Assembly: GCA_963834965.1 (NCBI GenBank)
Contig: CAWIEI010000016.1
Location: 47,020 to 111,019, forward strand
Reading direction: 5' to 3'
DNA: 64,000 nt
From: Fodinibacter sp963834965
Lineage (GTDB): Bacteria > Actinomycetota > Actinomycetes > Actinomycetales > Dermatophilaceae
Part shown: positions 17,480 through 25,392 of the stretch, piece by piece
How the letters are laid out: the number at the start of each line of letters is the position of its first letter
Numbering within the stretch: the stretch's first letter is position 1
Translations under genes and position numbers: made by a program
The notes under the pieces: generated by a model
What the model was told of the DNA's origin: nothing
Database searches by the model: none
The model's input: only the letters and a program-made list of their open reading frames with translations

Positions 17480-18741
17480 TGCCCGGGTCCCCTTCCGGCG
17501 AAGCGGCGTCCGGCGAACCAGCACCCTCGACCTCGGCAGCCGGCACCGTGCTGGTGACCGGGATCCGCGAGCTGGTGACCTGTGCCGGGCCGGACGGGGC
17601 CACTCCGACCGGCGACCTCACCACCTCCGCCGCCGACCGGCTGGGCATCCGCCACGACGCCGCGGTCGTCGTCGCGGACGGGCTGGTGGCCTGGGTCGGG
17701 CGGGCGAGTGCCGCACCCGCCGCGGACCGCATCATCGACGTCGGTGGGCGCGCCGTCATCCCCGGCTTCGTCGACAGCCACAGCCACCTCGTCTACGCCG
17801 GCGACCGGGCGGCCGAGTTCACCGCCCGGATGGCGGGGGTCGCCTACGACGGGGGCGGCATCGGCGTCTCGGTGGCGGCCACCCGCGCGGCGAGCGACGA
17901 CGAGCTGCGTGCCCTGCTGCGGGCGCGGGTCGCCGAGATGCGCGCGCTCGGCACGACGACCGTCGAGGTCAAGGGGGGCTACGGGCTGACCATCGACGAC
18001 GAGGTGCGCGCTCTGCGGCTGGCGCGTGAGGTCACCGACGAGACGACCTACCTCGGTGCCCACGTGGTGCCCCCCGAGGCGCGCGACGACCGGGCGGCCT
18101 ACCTCGACCTCGTGTGCGGCCCGATGCTCGCGGCCTGCGCGCCCTACGCCCGCTGGGTCGACGTGTTCTGCGAGCCGGCCTCGCCGCACGCCTTCACCGG
18201 CGACGAGGCGCGCCGCGTGCTCACCGCCGGCCTGGATGCCGGTCTGGGCCTGCGCGTGCACGGCAACCAGCTCTCGGCCGGGCCGGGGGTGCGGCTCGCG
18301 GTCGAGCTGGGTGCGGCCAGCGTCGACCACTGCACGTTCCTCACCGGCGAGGACATCGAGGCTCTCGTGGGGGCCGCGGGCACGACGGTGGCCACCCTGC
18401 TGCCTGGCGTCGAGTTCTCCACCCGCTCGCCCTACCCCGATGCCCGCCACCTCCTCGACGCCGGGGTCGACGTGGCGCTGGCGACCGACTGCAACCCCGG
18501 AACGTGCAACACGGCATCCATGCCGTTCGTGGTTGCGCTCGCCGTACGCGAGATGCGGATGACCGCGGCCGAGGCGCTCGTGTCGTCCACGGTCGGGGGT
18601 GCCCGCGCGCTGCGGCGCACGCACATCGGCCGGGTGGCGGTGGGCTCGCGCGCCGACCTCGCCGTGCTCGAGGCGCCGTCGTACGAGCACCTCGCCTACC
18701 GGCCGGGGATGCCGCTGGCCCGGGCCCTCGAGCTCGCCTGA
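17479..18741 (+). CDS. hutI: Imidazolonepropionase
   Basis: 420-residue amidohydrolase for the third step, opening imidazolone-5-propanoate to N-formimidoyl-glutamate. Metal ligands are in DSHSHLVYAG. Substrate-site stretches are VEVKGGYGL, RVHGNQLS and DCNPGTCNTASM, all characteristic of HutI. The N-terminal 25 residues are Ser/Ala-rich. It is the last gene of the operon; a strong hairpin follows. Confidence 0.96.
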   Translation: MPGSPSGEAASGEPAPSTSAAGTVLVTGIRELVTCAGPDGATPTGDLTTSAADRLGIRHDAAVVVADGLVAWVGRASAAPAADRIIDVGGRAVIPGFVDSHSHLVYAGDRAAEFTARMAGVAYDGGGIGVSVAATRAASDDELRALLRARVAEMRALGTTTVEVKGGYGLTIDDEVRALRLAREVTDETTYLGAHVVPPEARDDRAAYLDLVCGPMLAACAPYARWVDVFCEPASPHAFTGDEARRVLTAGLDAGLGLRVHGNQLSAGPGVRLAVELGAASVDHCTFLTGEDIEALVGAAGTTVATLLPGVEFSTRSPYPDARHLLDAGVDVALATDCNPGTCNTASMPFVVALAVREMRMTAAEALVSSTVGGARALRRTHIGRVAVGSRADLAVLEAPSYEHLAYRPGMPLARALELA

Positions 18742-18768
18742 CGGCTCCGGCCACCGGCCCGGACGCCC

Positions 18769-18801
18769 GTCAGGCGGCCCCCCTCCGGGTGGCCGCCTGA
18801 C
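18769..18801 (+). terminator. Terminator hairpin of the hut operon
   Basis: GTCAGGCGGCC and GGCCGCCTGAC form a perfect 11-bp stem with an 11-base loop, 28 bases after the hutI stop. No T-run follows, as is usual in this GC-rich DNA. Confidence 0.75.
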
Positions 18802-18854
18802 CGAATGCGTTGCGCTGCAGCGCTAGTGGCGCATCAGCGCCCGATGGGCCGACG

Positions 18855-19136
18855 TCATACCGGCTCGTCGGCGATCTCGCCCGGCAGGTGCCCGGCCGAC
18901 TTCTCGTAGAACTTGGCCGCCCTGCGCGTCGCGAGGGTCTTGGCGGCGCCGACCGCGAGGCCGGTGATCATCGCGTACGCGACGGCCTTGGCCAGCGGGG
19001 CGTTGGGGCTCTTGGGGTTGATCTCGTCGCCCTCGGCCTTGGCCCAGACGGCGTCGATGACCTTGGTGGCAACGACCCCGGCGAGGATGGCACCCCCGGT
19101 GCCCATGATCTTCCACGCGATGGCTCCCATGGCCAT
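18855..19136 (-). CDS. DUF4235 family small membrane protein
   Basis: 93 residues with two helices: IAWKIMGTGGAILAGVVATKVID near the N-terminus and AVAYAMITGLAVGAAKTLATRRAAK in the middle. This matches DUF4235, an actinobacterial family of unknown role. The start at MAMGAIAW has GGAGGA six bases upstream. Confidence 0.85.
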   Translation of the reverse strand: MAMGAIAWKIMGTGGAILAGVVATKVIDAVWAKAEGDEINPKSPNAPLAKAVAYAMITGLAVGAAKTLATRRAAKFYEKSAGHLPGEIADEPV

Positions 19137-19228
19137 GTCATTCCTCCAGACGCAGATTGCCGTCGGCCGCAGCATCGGCCGACAAGGTCGTGCTCACTGT
19201 AGTGGGCGGGGGTTATGGTGGTGGAGTC

Positions 19229-19316
19229 CAACGACAGGGGAGCGCCCCAAGCGCTGAGAGTGCGGTTCGCCGCAGACCCTCGAACCTGATCCGGTTAGCA
19301 CCGGCGAAGGGAGTCG
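19229..19316 (+). ncRNA. TPP riboswitch (THI element)
   Basis: The sequence contains the conserved blocks of the thiamine pyrophosphate aptamer in order: GGGGAGCGCC, GCTGAGAG, the pairing segment GCAGACCCTCGAACCTGATC and GGTTAGCACCGGCGAAGGGA. It lies about 100 bases before the ykoE-like start, so high TPP should switch off the transporter. Confidence 0.95.
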
Positions 19317-19420
19317 GGAAATCTCAGGTGCGTCTCCGGCACACCCGCGACCGACGCGGCCGCGAGGTGCCGGCGCGCACCTCCCCGAGGTCTTCACATC
19401 ACACACCTCGGGAGCAGCAC

Positions 19421-20119
19421 ATGGCCACACAGCTCACGGAGGCGCCGACCCGGCGCTCCATCACCGCGACCCGCCCCCTCATGGGCTGGCGCACCGTCGA
19501 CATCCTCACCCTCGCATTCCTCGGCGCGGCCCTCGGCGTCGCGTTCTGGGGCTGGGGCGTGTTCTACAACGGGCCCGTCACGGCGCTCAAGATCGGGTAC
19601 GCCCCGCTGATGGGCCTGTTCGTCGGGCCGTGGTTCCTCGCCGGCGTGGTCGGCGGGCTCGTCGTGCGCCGCCCCGGCGCCGCCCTGTTCTGCGAGGTGG
19701 TGGCCGCCCTGGTCTCGATGCTCCCGGGCACCGAGTGGGGGGCCACGGTGCTGGTGTCCGGCATCCTGCAGGGGCTCGGCGCCGAGCTGGCCTTCGCGAT
19801 CTTCGGCTACTCGGCCTTCGGCGCGGCGGCGGCGGCGCTGGCCGGCGTGCTGTCCGCACCCCTGGAGTGGGCGTTCGAGGTGGTGAAGTTCCCTGCCTCG
19901 TGGTCGGACGTCCCGGTGCTGTCGGTGCTCGCCGACGGCGGCGGCTGGTACGCCGAGTGGGTGCTGCGCGACAAGCTGGTCTACCTCGGCGCCATGGCCG
20001 TCTCCGGCGCGGTGCTGGCCGGGCTGGTCGGGTGGCTGCTGGTGCGGGCGCTGGCCCGGGCCGGGGCCCTGTCGGCCTTCCCCGCCGGCCAGGAGCACCG
20101 GGAGCACCACGCTGTCTGA
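19421..20119 (+). CDS. ykoE: ECF-type thiamine-precursor transporter substrate component (YkoE family)
   Basis: 232-residue integral membrane protein with about five helices. Family features are FLGAALGVAFWGWGVFY, the loop GLFVGPWFLAGV and LPGTEWGA. YkoE proteins are the substrate-binding subunits for thiamine or its pyrimidine precursor HMP. The TPP riboswitch directly upstream supports that substrate. The next gene encodes the ATPase and energy-coupling parts. Confidence 0.92.
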   Translation: MATQLTEAPTRRSITATRPLMGWRTVDILTLAFLGAALGVAFWGWGVFYNGPVTALKIGYAPLMGLFVGPWFLAGVVGGLVVRRPGAALFCEVVAALVSMLPGTEWGATVLVSGILQGLGAELAFAIFGYSAFGAAAAALAGVLSAPLEWAFEVVKFPASWSDVPVLSVLADGGGWYAEWVLRDKLVYLGAMAVSGAVLAGLVGWLLVRALARAGALSAFPAGQEHREHHAV

Positions 20120-20138
20120 CGCCGTCAGGCCGGATGCG

Positions 20139-22631
20139 GTGGGCGCGTCACGGTCCGGGCGCACCGCAGGCGGCGCCGGGCCAGCGCTGGTCGAGGTCGA
20201 CGGCCTCACCTGGCGGCCGTTCGGGCGCCGCGAGCCGGTGCTGCGCGACGTCTCGCTGTCCCTGCGGCCCGGCGAGCGGGTGCTGCTGGTCGGGCCGTCC
20301 GGATCGGGCAAGTCCACCCTGCTGCGGGCGCTCGCCGGGCTGCTCGAGACCGTCGACGCCGGTGAGCTCACCGGCACGGTGACGGTCGACGGGGTCGCTC
20401 CTGGGAACCGGCCCGGTACGGTCGGGCTGGTGCTGCAGGAGCCCGGCGCCGGGGTGGTGGCGGCCTCGGTGGGCCGCGACGTGGCGTTCGGCCCGGAGAA
20501 CGTCCGGATGCCGCGGGGCGCCATGGCCGGTGTCGTCACCTCCGCGCTGGGCTCGGTCGGCCTGGGCGACCTGCCGCTCGACACGCCGACCTCCACGTTG
20601 TCGGGCGGGCAGACCCAGCGGCTGGCGCTGGCCGGCACCCTGGCGCTCGACCCGTCGGTCGTGCTGCTCGACGAGCCGACGGCCATGCTCGACCCGGGCT
20701 CCGCGCAGGAGGTGCGCGACGCCGTGGCTGCCCTGACCGTGGGCCATCCGTCGCCGACGCTGGTCGTCGTCGAGCACGTGCTCGGGCCGTGGGTCGACCT
20801 GGTCGACCGGCTGGTCGTGCTCTCCGTCGACGGGCGGGTGGTCGCCGACGGCCCGGTGCGCCAAACCTTGGACAGCGAACGGGAGCGCCTGCTCGCGATG
20901 GGCATCTGGGTGCCGGGGGCGGGGCCGCCCGAGCCGCTGTCGGTCGACCCGGCGCTGGTGGCGCCGTGGCGGTTTCGCAGAACCCCCGCGAGCGGCCTCG
21001 GCGCCACTGCGCTGGAGCTCAGCGGAGCAGAAAGCACGGAGGCTGCTGGGCGCGGGCGCAGCAGCATCGAGGGGGCGGACACTGCTGCGCCGGGCCGCAG
21101 CAGTGTCGAGTCGCCAGCGGGTACCTCCTTGGCGGCCTCGCCGTTCGTGGTCGAGCGCACCACCCGCTTGGTCGACGGCACCACCCGCACTCGACGGGCC
21201 GGTGTGCTGACCGGGGCACTGGTGGCGGCGCCGGGCACGCTGACCGCCCTCGTCGGCCCGAGCGGGTCGGGCAAGTCGACGGTGCTGCACGCCCTCGCCG
21301 GGTTCCTCGCACCGACCGATCCACGGGCCGTGCGCGTGCAGCCCCCGGCGGCCGGGGCCGCCGAGCCCGCCGAGACCGACGAGCCCGACGAGACCGACGA
21401 GACCGACGAGACCGACGAGCCGGATGCCGTGCCGCCGGCATCGCTCAGCGCCCCCGACCTGGCCCGCACGCTCGCCTGGGTGCCGCAGTGGTCGAGCTCG
21501 ACCATCGTGGCCGGCACCGTGCTCGACGAGGTGCTCGCGACCGCCACCACCCTCGGGCGCGTACCCGGCGGCGAGCGTGCCGGCTCGACCGACCGGGCCC
21601 GAGCCCTGCTCGCCGCCCTCGGCCTCGCCCACCTGGAGGCGGCTGACCCACGCCAGCTGTCCGGCGGTGAGCAGCGGCGGCTCGCCGTGGCCGCGGCCCT
21701 GCACCACGGCCCGCCGGTGCTGCTCGCCGACGAGCCGACGGTCGGCCAGGACCGAGGCACCTGGGCCGCCGTGGTCGGGCTGGTCGCCGCCTACCGGGCG
21801 GCCGGTGGTGCGGTCGTCACCGCCACCCACGATGCGCACGTCGTCGACCGCGCCACGACGGTCCACCACCTGGCCACCCCTGACGAGCCCCCGGTGCCCG
21901 AGCCGGCCGGCGTGCCCCTGGTGGCCCGCTGTGGCGCGCTCGCCCTGCTCGTCGGCGCTCTGCTCGCCGTGCCTGCGGGGGTGCTGTCGCCGCACTGGAC
22001 CACCAGCCTCGCCGTGCTCGCCACCCAGCTGGTGCTCGCGGTGGTCGGCCTCGCGGCGCCCGGCGGCCGCGGCGGTGGCTCCGCCCGCGCCCGCCGCTTC
22101 GCCGTGCGGATGCTCCCCGGACTGGTGGCGGCCCTCTCGGTCGGCTGGTCGACCTGGTTCCTCGCCGGCCGTGACCTCGACCCGGCCCTGACCGTCAGCC
22201 TGCGCGTGCTCGTCATCGTGCTGCCGTCTGCACTGCTGATCCCGTGGATCGACCCCGACGCCCTCGGCGACGCGCTCGCCCAGCGCCTTCGCCTGCCCGA
22301 CCGCCCGGTGGTTGCCACCTCGGCGGCCCTGCAGCGGGTGCACGGCTTCGGCGAGATCTGGCGCGAGCTCGGCCGGGCCCGCCGCATCCGCGGGCTCGGG
22401 GTCTCCTGGCGCCACCCGCGCACGGTCGTCGCACACCTCGGCGCCCTCACGATGGGGCTGCTGGTACGTACGCTGCGCGCCGCCGCCGACCTCGCCGTCG
22501 CCATGGACGCCCGCGGGTTCGCGACTGCGACCGCCCGGTCGTGGTGGATGCCGGCCCCGTGGCGGGCGCGCGACACCGTCCTGGTCGTGCTGGCGACCGT
22601 GCCGCTCGTGGTGGCGGTCCTCGCCCGCTGA
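20139..22631 (+). CDS. Triple fusion ABC ATPase-ATPase-ECF transmembrane subunit (YkoD-YkoC)
   Basis: 830 residues joining two nucleotide-binding domains and a membrane T-component. NBD1: Walker A GPSGSGKST near residue 52, signature LSGGQTQRLALAG, Walker B VVLLDEPTAMLD. NBD2: Walker A GPSGSGKST near residue 372, signature LSGGEQRRLAVAA, Walker B LLADEPTVGQD. The C-terminal 230 residues form the YkoC-like membrane part. It energises thiamine/HMP uptake with YkoE. The true start may be a CTG at 20112 (protein beginning MSDAVRPD) that overlaps the ykoE stop. An acidic Asp-Glu-Thr repeat sits inside NBD2. Confidence 0.9.
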   Translation: MGASRSGRTAGGAGPALVEVDGLTWRPFGRREPVLRDVSLSLRPGERVLLVGPSGSGKSTLLRALAGLLETVDAGELTGTVTVDGVAPGNRPGTVGLVLQEPGAGVVAASVGRDVAFGPENVRMPRGAMAGVVTSALGSVGLGDLPLDTPTSTLSGGQTQRLALAGTLALDPSVVLLDEPTAMLDPGSAQEVRDAVAALTVGHPSPTLVVVEHVLGPWVDLVDRLVVLSVDGRVVADGPVRQTLDSERERLLAMGIWVPGAGPPEPLSVDPALVAPWRFRRTPASGLGATALELSGAESTEAAGRGRSSIEGADTAAPGRSSVESPAGTSLAASPFVVERTTRLVDGTTRTRRAGVLTGALVAAPGTLTALVGPSGSGKSTVLHALAGFLAPTDPRAVRVQPPAAGAAEPAETDEPDETDETDETDEPDAVPPASLSAPDLARTLAWVPQWSSSTIVAGTVLDEVLATATTLGRVPGGERAGSTDRARALLAALGLAHLEAADPRQLSGGEQRRLAVAAALHHGPPVLLADEPTVGQDRGTWAAVVGLVAAYRAAGGAVVTATHDAHVVDRATTVHHLATPDEPPVPEPAGVPLVARCGALALLVGALLAVPAGVLSPHWTTSLAVLATQLVLAVVGLAAPGGRGGGSARARRFAVRMLPGLVAALSVGWSTWFLAGRDLDPALTVSLRVLVIVLPSALLIPWIDPDALGDALAQRLRLPDRPVVATSAALQRVHGFGEIWRELGRARRIRGLGVSWRHPRTVVAHLGALTMGLLVRTLRAAADLAVAMDARGFATATARSWWMPAPWRARDTVLVVLATVPLVVAVLAR
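21368..21423. repeat. Acidic codon repeat inside NBD2
   Basis: Tandem GAC-GAG-ACC units encode (Asp-Glu-Thr/Pro)n between the Walker A and Q-loop of the second ATPase domain. This position is usually compact, so the insert probably loops out. Confidence 0.8.
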
Positions 22632-22711
22632 CCCCACGGCATCCGACTCCTTGCGGATCACCCACCTGCCGGGGCACCGCAATCCGGTGGGTGATCCGCA
22701 CCACGTGGGGT
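22631..22711. repeat. CCGACT-family palindrome before sigma factor 1
   Basis: Nested arms: outer ACCCCACG/CGTGGGGT and inner GCGGATCACCCACC with its reverse complement. It begins at the last base of the transporter stop codon. The copy at 24719-24799 is a near-identical relative. Confidence 0.9.
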
Positions 22712-22788
22712 CCGGCATCCACCCGTGGGAGGGTCGGCATCCGTACTCCTCCATGACCGAGGACACGAGCACGAGGGTGGAGGTGGCG

Positions 22789-23316
22789 ATGGCCGACCGG
22801 GAGGCCTTCGACGCCTACGTGCGTGACCGCTGGGTGCCGCTGCTGCGCACCGCGATGCTGCTCACGGGCGACCGGCACGCTGCCGAAGACCTCGTGCAGG
22901 AGACCCTGGTGCGGGCCGCGCAGCACTGGAGCCGGGTCGACGCCGCCACGGCGGACGCCTACGTGCGACGCATCCTCTACACCCGGTCGGTCGACGCCTG
23001 GCGCTGGCGGCGGCACCAGCCCGACCCGGTCGACGACGCCGCGCACCCCGACGTCGTGGCCCGCGACGACGACGACTCCCCGGATGCCGTCGACGCCCGC
23101 CTCACGCTCGCCGACGCACTGCGCCGGCTCACCCCGCGCCAGCGTGCCGTGCTCGTGGCCCGGTACTACGAGGACCGCACCGAGGTCGACGCCGCCCGGG
23201 TGCTCGGCTGCTCGGTGAGCACCGTGAAGTCGCAGACCCGGCACGCCCTCGAGCGGCTGCGGGTGCTCGCGCCTGAGCTCGCCACCACGTTCGGCCGAGA
23301 GGAGACGCTGCGATGA
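22789..23316 (+). CDS. ECF sigma factor, SigE-like (copy 1)
   Basis: 175-residue RNA polymerase sigma factor. Region 2 includes HAAEDLVQETLVRAAQHW and RRILYTRSVDAWRWRR. Region 4 includes LTPRQRAVLVARYYEDRTE and the helix GCSVSTVKSQTRHAL. I chose the ATG in MADREAF because a GGAGG precedes it and the paralogue at 24877 starts at the same place; an ATG at 22753 is also in frame. It overlaps the next gene by ATGA, so that protein probably controls it. Confidence 0.93.
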   Translation: MADREAFDAYVRDRWVPLLRTAMLLTGDRHAAEDLVQETLVRAAQHWSRVDAATADAYVRRILYTRSVDAWRWRRHQPDPVDDAAHPDVVARDDDDSPDAVDARLTLADALRRLTPRQRAVLVARYYEDRTEVDAARVLGCSVSTVKSQTRHALERLRVLAPELATTFGREETLR

Positions 23317-24692
23317 GCCCCGAACGACTGGGAACCGCCCTCCATGACCTCGTAGACGAGGTCGAGGACGGGGCCGTCCCGCCCGTCGCCGACGAGCTGT
23401 GGGCCGGGGGCCGGCGCCGGCGTCGCACCGCCAAGGTCGTGCCGCTCGTCGCCGCCGCCTGCATTGCGGCCATGGTGACTGTCGCGCTCTGGCCGGCCGG
23501 GGCGCCACACGCCGCGGTGCCCGCCGTGCAGTTCCACGACGGCGTGGTGCGGCTGACGACCTACCCCTCGGCCATCCCCAAGCCCCCGGTCCTGCCGAAC
23601 ACGGGCAGCCCGGGCGTGACCGCGGCCGTGGTCGGCGGCGACGCCGACAACGTGTATGCCGTCTCGACCACTGGGGGAGTGACCCACCTCGTGCTGCCAG
23701 ACCCTCCGCCGGGGTTCTCGACAGCGCCGTCGCTCTCGCCGGACGGCCGCTGGGTGGCCCGTGGCTTCCTGCTCACCGACCTGGTGCGCGGTGCCGCGCT
23801 TCCTGACCTGCCGGCCCGGCAGTCGCTGGCATCCACCCGGCTTCCCTCGGAGTCACCCGCCCAGTGGTCCCCTGACTCGCGACGCGCCTATGTCGACGCC
23901 CCGAACCGGGGCGAACCGAAGTCCAGCGGGCTGGTGGTCGGCACCGACGGGTCCGTGACCGCGGCGCCACTTCTCGCAGGCGGGGCCGTGCCACGGGTCG
24001 CGGGGTGGATCGACAAGGACACGGTGCTGGCATTCGTCGGCTTCGGTGATGGTGCTGCGTCGCTGTCAGGCCGCACCTGGCGAGTGGGCGACCCGTCGTG
24101 GAAGGTGTCGATCGTCGATGTGCAGTGGCCCTCGGACGGCACTCTCGACGGCTCGGAGCTGTCGTCGGTGCGCACCGATCTCTCTCCCGACGGCACCTTG
24201 TTGCTCCTCACCAGGAAGCTCAACGACAGCGGCACCGGCGTGCTCAGCTCCACCCAGGCAGCGCTGTTCGACGCACAGACCGGCCGCCCGCTCGGCATCC
24301 CGGATGCCGCGGGTCGATTCGGGCCGGTGCCTGAGGCCGGTGGGCCGTTCCTCGAGTGGGGCGGCTGGGGGTGCCGGCCGGCCTGGCGCAACGGGCTGCC
24401 GGTCACCACGGACGACCGCATCCGGCGGGCGGTGATCGCCCTGGGCGATGACCTCGTCTCCGTCTCCGGCCGCTACGGGTCGGCCTGCGTCGCTTTCGCC
24501 GGCAACGAGCTACGAGGCACGCCGGAGGTCGACTCCGTCGCGGTCTGGCAGGAGCGCCTGTGGGTCTGGGGAGGGCGCCTGCTGGTGCTGCTGGGCATCG
24601 GCGCGCTGGTCTGGTGGTTCACCCGTCGGCGGAGCTGGCGCGGGACGCCGGGGTCCGAGCCGGCTCCCTACTTCTTCCCCAACCGTGGGTGA
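23313..24692 (+). CDS. Membrane protein partnered with sigma factor 1 (putative anti-sigma regulator)
   Basis: 459 residues. A cytoplasmic N-terminus of about 40 residues with a basic patch (RRRRRTAK) leads into a helix (about 41-60). A large extracytoplasmic part has beta-propeller-like motifs such as SLSPDGRWVA and WSPDSRRAYVD. A second helix (about 418-440) is followed by a basic tail. There is no HxxxCxxC zinc anti-sigma motif. Translational coupling to the sigma gene and the paralogous pair downstream imply that it senses an outside signal and restrains the sigma factor. Confidence 0.75.
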   Translation: MSPERLGTALHDLVDEVEDGAVPPVADELWAGGRRRRRTAKVVPLVAAACIAAMVTVALWPAGAPHAAVPAVQFHDGVVRLTTYPSAIPKPPVLPNTGSPGVTAAVVGGDADNVYAVSTTGGVTHLVLPDPPPGFSTAPSLSPDGRWVARGFLLTDLVRGAALPDLPARQSLASTRLPSESPAQWSPDSRRAYVDAPNRGEPKSSGLVVGTDGSVTAAPLLAGGAVPRVAGWIDKDTVLAFVGFGDGAASLSGRTWRVGDPSWKVSIVDVQWPSDGTLDGSELSSVRTDLSPDGTLLLLTRKLNDSGTGVLSSTQAALFDAQTGRPLGIPDAAGRFGPVPEAGGPFLEWGGWGCRPAWRNGLPVTTDDRIRRAVIALGDDLVSVSGRYGSACVAFAGNELRGTPEVDSVAVWQERLWVWGGRLLVLLGIGALVWWFTRRRSWRGTPGSEPAPYFFPNRG

Positions 24693-24718
24693 CTCCTTGC
24701 ACCTGCGACCGCCCGCGG

Positions 24719-24799
24719 ACCCCACGGCATCCGACTGATTGCGGATCACCCACCTGCCGGGGCGCGGCAACCCGGTGGGTGATCCGCAACACGTGGGGT
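24719..24799. repeat. CCGACT-family palindrome before sigma factor 2
   Basis: Same nested arms as the copy at 22631 (ACCCCACG outer, GCGGATCACCCACC inner), with differences mainly in the loop. It starts 27 bases after the preceding stop codon. Confidence 0.9.
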
Positions 24800-24876
24800 C
24801 CGGCATCCACCCGTGGGATGGTCGACGTACGTCTTCCTGAGTGAGCTGACCCGCAGGGTTCGACGAAGGAGGACCG

Positions 24877-25392
24877 GTGGCCGACCGCGAGGCCTTCGAC
24901 GCGTACGTGCGGGACCGCTGGGACCCGTTGCTGCGCACCGCCGCGCTGCTCACCGGCGATGCCGCGGCTGCCGAGGACCTCGTGCAGGAGTCGCTGGTGC
25001 GCGCCGCCCGGCACTGGCACCGGGTCGACCCCGGTGCGGTCGACTCCTACGTGCGTCGGGTCATGTACACGCGCTCGATCGACGCCTGGCGCTGGCGCCG
25101 GCACCAGCCGGACCCGGTCGACCCGGTGCGCCACGAGCGGGCCGGTGCCGACGACACGGATGACGTCGCGACCCGGCTGACCCTGGTCGACGCGCTGTCG
25201 CGGCTCACTCCGCGCCAGCGGGCCGTGCTGGTCGCCCGGTTCTACGAGGACCGCACCGAGGTCGAGACCGCCCGGGTGCTCGGCTGCTCGGTGAGCACGG
25301 TGAAGTCGCAGACCCGGCACGCCCTCGAGCGACTGCGCGTGCTCGCGCCCGAGCTCGCCACCACCTTCGGCCGTGAGGAGGCCCCCCGATGA
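24877..25392 (+). CDS. ECF sigma factor, SigE-like (copy 2)
   Basis: 171-residue paralogue of the sigma factor at 22789, clearly alike through regions 2 and 4 (for example AAEDLVQESLVRAARHWHRVD and LTPRQRAVLVARFYEDRTE). It starts at GTG with AAGGAGGA upstream. The inter-domain linker is shorter and less acidic than in copy 1. It overlaps the next gene by ATGA. Confidence 0.93.
   Translation: MADREAFDAYVRDRWDPLLRTAALLTGDAAAAEDLVQESLVRAARHWHRVDPGAVDSYVRRVMYTRSIDAWRWRRHQPDPVDPVRHERAGADDTDDVATRLTLVDALSRLTPRQRAVLVARFYEDRTEVETARVLGCSVSTVKSQTRHALERLRVLAPELATTFGREEAPR

Noticed and set aside
21368..21423. CRISPR-like short repeats
   Set aside because: The units are in-frame codon repeats without spacers. 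No CRISPR array or cas gene is visible in the window.
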